Of a stretch of DNA of 64,000 nucleotides, positions 61,509-64,000 are shown one piece after another (position 1 is the first letter of the stretch; each line of letters begins with the position of its first letter). A program made the translations under genes and the position numbers. A model generated the notes under the pieces. It was not told the origin of the DNA, ran no database searches, and worked only from the letters and a program-made list of their open reading frames with translations. Source of the stretch: Bifidobacterium thermophilum DSM 20210 (GTDB lineage: Bacteria > Actinomycetota > Actinomycetes > Actinomycetales > Bifidobacteriaceae); NCBI GenBank assembly GCA_000771265.1, contig JDUB01000003.1, positions 1 through 64,000 on the forward strand. Reading direction: 5' to 3'.

Positions 61509-63629
61509 ATGGCAATCAGCGCGTCGGAAGAGCCGCTGGGCAGAGTATTCACATCGGATTATCGTCTGTCCATCCCATCATTCCAACGGGCATATTCCTG
61601 GCGCCCGGGCAACGTGCTTCAGCTGCTCGACGATATCCGTTCAGCATCACAGACCCCGAACACCCCATACTTCCTTGGTTCGCTCATCCTCGTCCACGAC
61701 GAGGGCAACGCATACGAGGTAATCGACGGCCAGCAGCGCCTGGTCTCCCTGACCATCATCATCGCCGCCATGCGCGAACTCGAAGACGACCCGGCTCTTT
61801 CGCGCGATCTGACGAATCTCATCATCGATCCGGGCGACCGGCTACGGCATATCGACACTGCCCCCAGACTCACACTGCGCGAACGGGACGCCTCATTCTT
61901 CGCATCCTACGTGCAGGAAGGCAATCTCGAATCCCTGTTCGACCTGCGCGATATGGATATGGAAACGAACGCGCAGCGCAACATCCACGACAATGCACAA
62001 GCCGCCTATGACGCGTTAGCCGGTATGAAACCTGAAGAGCGGCGTACGCTGGCCTCCTACATGGTCAACATGGTGACGCTGGTCATCGTCTCCACGGATG
62101 ATCTGCAAGGCGCCCATCGCGTATTTGACGTGATGAATATGCGCGGCATGCCGCTGACGGTGTCCGACGTGTTCAAAGCCAAGGCCGTCGCCGCGATTGA
62201 CGAGCCACGACGCGATCTGTACGCCGCGCGTTGGGACGACATTATGGACCCGCTCGGAGACGACCCGGTATCCTGCGAGAGTTTCTTCAGGGATCTCCAT
62301 CTGATTGTCTCCCGGAAAGTGGAATGCTCACGTCTGATCGACCAGTTCCTACAAGACGTGCTTGACCCATGCATCAACGGCGGCGACAAAGGTAACACGT
62401 CGGTTCCCGGTTTCATCGATGACATCCTGTCGCCGTACGTGCGCGCATGGCGTGTGCTGGAACGGCCGACGGATACGCTGCTGCCCGCAGATGTCATTGC
62501 AGCGATTGTCGCGTTGCGTGATTATCCGAATGATGACTGGAAACCAATCGCGATGTGGGCATTGGTTCATTCCATTCGCAATCTGGGCGATAGCGACGCC
62601 GTCGTGTTCCGCCCATCGTCAGCACATGCGAAGCCTCGTGGCGGTGCCGACAACGAGACCGCGCCCGAACTGCACGACGTGGACCGTCTGCTGCAGATAC
62701 TGCGGGCGACCGAACGCGCCTGGGGAGTGGACTGCCTCAATCGGGCCACATCACTCGACCGTCGTCGCCGTGCCGCGACAACCGTCCGCGATCTGGACAA
62801 GGGCATGGCGCCAAACGCCATACCCGGCCTGACTATCGACCAGTCTTCTGCCCGCCGCGCGCTGATCCGTCTGCGCGGTGAAATGCCCAACGACCCATCG
62901 TTGCCGCGTCTGCTGCTTATCCGTGCGAACGAGCAGAGCAACGGTTTTGCCATCGTCCGGCCACGCAGCCTGCAAGCCGTGCGGATCATGCCCGAGCCGA
63001 CGGGCAAAGACCAGTTGGAGGACGGATGGACCCAAGCTGACTTGGAGTACTGGTCGGACCGGCTGGGCAATATGGCGCTGAGCCAGACGAACAACACGAA
63101 ATTGGAACACGTGACATCCTTCCGCGAACGCCGCGACCGGATGCTCACCATGAGCGCGTCCAAACGCTTCCCGCTGACCCGCCAGCTGGAAGACATCGTC
63201 ACCTGTACGCCGCAGACGCTTGCCGGCCGCCAACAGGAGACCGTTGAGCTCATCGCCCAATACTGGCGGATTCCGTATGACCATCAGGAAATCCTGCCGG
63301 CGTCCACACAGCCCAATCAGCATGTGGCCGATGAGCCTGACGAACCGCGAGTGAGGACTTCACGCCGGGTGACCATCGCCGCGGTATTGCGCGCCGGGCT
63401 GTTGACCGCAGACGAACAGCTGGAATGGAAACGGCCGCGCAAAGGCGAACTGTGGAAAGCGGAAATCACTCCGCAAGGCACAATGCGTCTGGAAAACGGC
63501 GAGGAGTACACCACACCGACCGCGGCCGCCCGCGCGGTAGGCGGCGGCAGCCAAGGGCTCAACGTGTGGAAACGCAGTGACGGCACCAGCTTGGCTGATA
63601 TCTGGAAGCAATACCGTATGCGTGGCTGA
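61509..63629 (+). CDS. DUF262-DUF1524-like protein with C-terminal RAMA domain
   Basis: A 706-residue protein of the GmrSD/DUF262 type. The DUF262 domain is intact in its motifs: IPSFQRAYSW (22-31), YFLGSLILV and IDGQQRLVSLT (DGQQR 73-77), which are ParB-like nucleotide-binding residues. The region around 480-590 follows DUF1524 (RLGNMALSQTNNTKLEH, FRERRDRML), but the nuclease motif H-x-x-P reads R492-I-M-P. Residues about 620-706 (VTIAAVLRAGLLTADEQLEW..., TPTAAARAVGGGSQGLNVWKR) look like a RAMA domain, known from restriction-linked proteins. GGGGAGG precedes the ATG. A defence role is suggested by the domains; nuclease activity is doubtful. Confidence 0.8.
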   Translation: MAISASEEPLGRVFTSDYRLSIPSFQRAYSWRPGNVLQLLDDIRSASQTPNTPYFLGSLILVHDEGNAYEVIDGQQRLVSLTIIIAAMRELEDDPALSRDLTNLIIDPGDRLRHIDTAPRLTLRERDASFFASYVQEGNLESLFDLRDMDMETNAQRNIHDNAQAAYDALAGMKPEERRTLASYMVNMVTLVIVSTDDLQGAHRVFDVMNMRGMPLTVSDVFKAKAVAAIDEPRRDLYAARWDDIMDPLGDDPVSCESFFRDLHLIVSRKVECSRLIDQFLQDVLDPCINGGDKGNTSVPGFIDDILSPYVRAWRVLERPTDTLLPADVIAAIVALRDYPNDDWKPIAMWALVHSIRNLGDSDAVVFRPSSAHAKPRGGADNETAPELHDVDRLLQILRATERAWGVDCLNRATSLDRRRRAATTVRDLDKGMAPNAIPGLTIDQSSARRALIRLRGEMPNDPSLPRLLLIRANEQSNGFAIVRPRSLQAVRIMPEPTGKDQLEDGWTQADLEYWSDRLGNMALSQTNNTKLEHVTSFRERRDRMLTMSASKRFPLTRQLEDIVTCTPQTLAGRQQETVELIAQYWRIPYDHQEILPASTQPNQHVADEPDEPRVRTSRRVTIAAVLRAGLLTADEQLEWKRPRKGELWKAEITPQGTMRLENGEEYTTPTAAARAVGGGSQGLNVWKRSDGTSLADIWKQYRMRG

Positions 63630-63774
63630 GCCCCCGAATCCCGTTTTCGCCAGGTCGCCCGCGGCGGTGTGCGGCGAATCTGTGCCGACTTCAGATTCCG
63701 TGGCGTCCAAAGGCACGGCATGGGCTAGGGTTGGAAGCGATTGATGATGATGGTTGCGGAGGGACATTGAGCAG

Positions 63775-64000
63775 ATGAGCGTCATACGATATTGCCCGCA
63801 TTGCGGTTCTGAGGTCTTTTACGACGGGGATATCTGCATGAATTGCGGTGGTACGCTCGAAGGCCCGGACCCTCGCGGATCCGACACGCCGACACAGGCG
63901 ATTCCGCGCCGCATGCAGCCTGCGTCGTCGTATGACGCCCAAGAACAACTTACGCGCCCGATTTCGCGGCGTGAATACATCCAGCAGGCGCAGATGGCCG
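63775..64000 (+). CDS. Zinc-ribbon protein, truncated by the window end
   Basis: Starts MSVIRYCPHCGSEVFYDGDICMNCGG: two CxxC pairs (C7/C10 and C21/C24) make a zinc ribbon. A Pro/Thr/Gln-rich, probably disordered linker follows with RRMQPA and ISRREYIQQAQ. GGAGGG lies 11 bases before the ATG. Proteins of this shape in bifidobacteria often continue into membrane segments or an FHA-like domain, but the rest is outside the window, so the function cannot be told. Confidence 0.7.
   Translation, partial: MSVIRYCPHCGSEVFYDGDICMNCGGTLEGPDPRGSDTPTQAIPRRMQPASSYDAQEQLTRPISRREYIQQAQMA

Noticed and set aside
1..64000. tRNA and rRNA genes
   Set aside because: No cloverleaf with a GTTCRANNC T-loop and CCA-proximal stem, and no rRNA sequence was recognised by eye; a dedicated scan would settle it.

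Overview
The window is a stretch of a bifidobacterial chromosome (Actinobacteria, family Bifidobacteriaceae). The backbone is GC-rich. It carries conserved actinobacterial blocks: xerD-parA-scpA-scpB, infC-rpmI-rplT, a DUF3710-DUF3159-TRAM methyltransferase row, a 24-residue bL37 gene and several apparently leaderless transcripts. A MurE without the meso-diaminopimelate signature sits next to a D-aspartate-ligase-like ATP-grasp enzyme. That pair fits a Lys/Orn-D-Asp peptidoglycan of the B. adolescentis type, but the species cannot be fixed from sequence alone.

Layout. 1-691: hairpin-repeat array and leader. 692-8603: pepP, a Nudix hydrolase, folC and smc. 8668-12414 (minus strand): ATP-grasp ligase, murE and a DnaQ-like exonuclease. 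12524-13807: an ECF sigma factor and a probable cysteine-rich anti-sigma partner. 13808-14320: 73-bp tandem hairpin repeats. 14526-20138: bL37, galM, ispH, ybaK, gap and thiamine pyrophosphokinase. 20291-21903: infC-rpmI-rplT behind a structured leader. 22334-28088: xerD, parA, scpA, scpB and typA. 28284-33055: a membrane protein, pheA, tyrA, an SH3-like small protein and xerC. 33552-39553: an oligopeptide ABC transporter (oppA, oppB, oppC and a fused oppDF) preceded by a terminator-like hairpin. 39572-39834: three families of inverted repeats. 39985-44152: exonuclease III, DUF3710, DUF3159 and a TRAM/TrmA-family RNA methyltransferase.

44112-47000 is the clearest foreign segment. It is AT-rich, its genes look like those of Firmicutes (GNAT acetyltransferase, ACT-domain protein, broken nitrilase, YczE-like membrane protein), and it is punctuated by repeated copies of the C-terminal H-V-E-T-V-A-L coding motif of the methyltransferase gene and by short GATATGTTTCC repeats. 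This looks like a scarred integration hotspot at the 3' end of the methyltransferase gene. From there to acnA (58642) the content stays accessory: an orphan type IV pilin with a switch-like leader, a broken TetR gene, an Rrf2 regulator with its oxidoreductase, a lipoprotein, a YeiH-type transporter, oleate hydratase with a LysR regulator, and a CtpE-like P-type ATPase. Aconitase, a DUF262 protein with a probable RAMA domain and a truncated zinc-ribbon gene close the window.

The core genes cover chromosome maintenance (SMC with ScpA and ScpB, ParA, two Xer recombinases), wall precursor synthesis, translation, aromatic amino acid synthesis and peptide uptake. No tRNA, rRNA or CRISPR array was seen.
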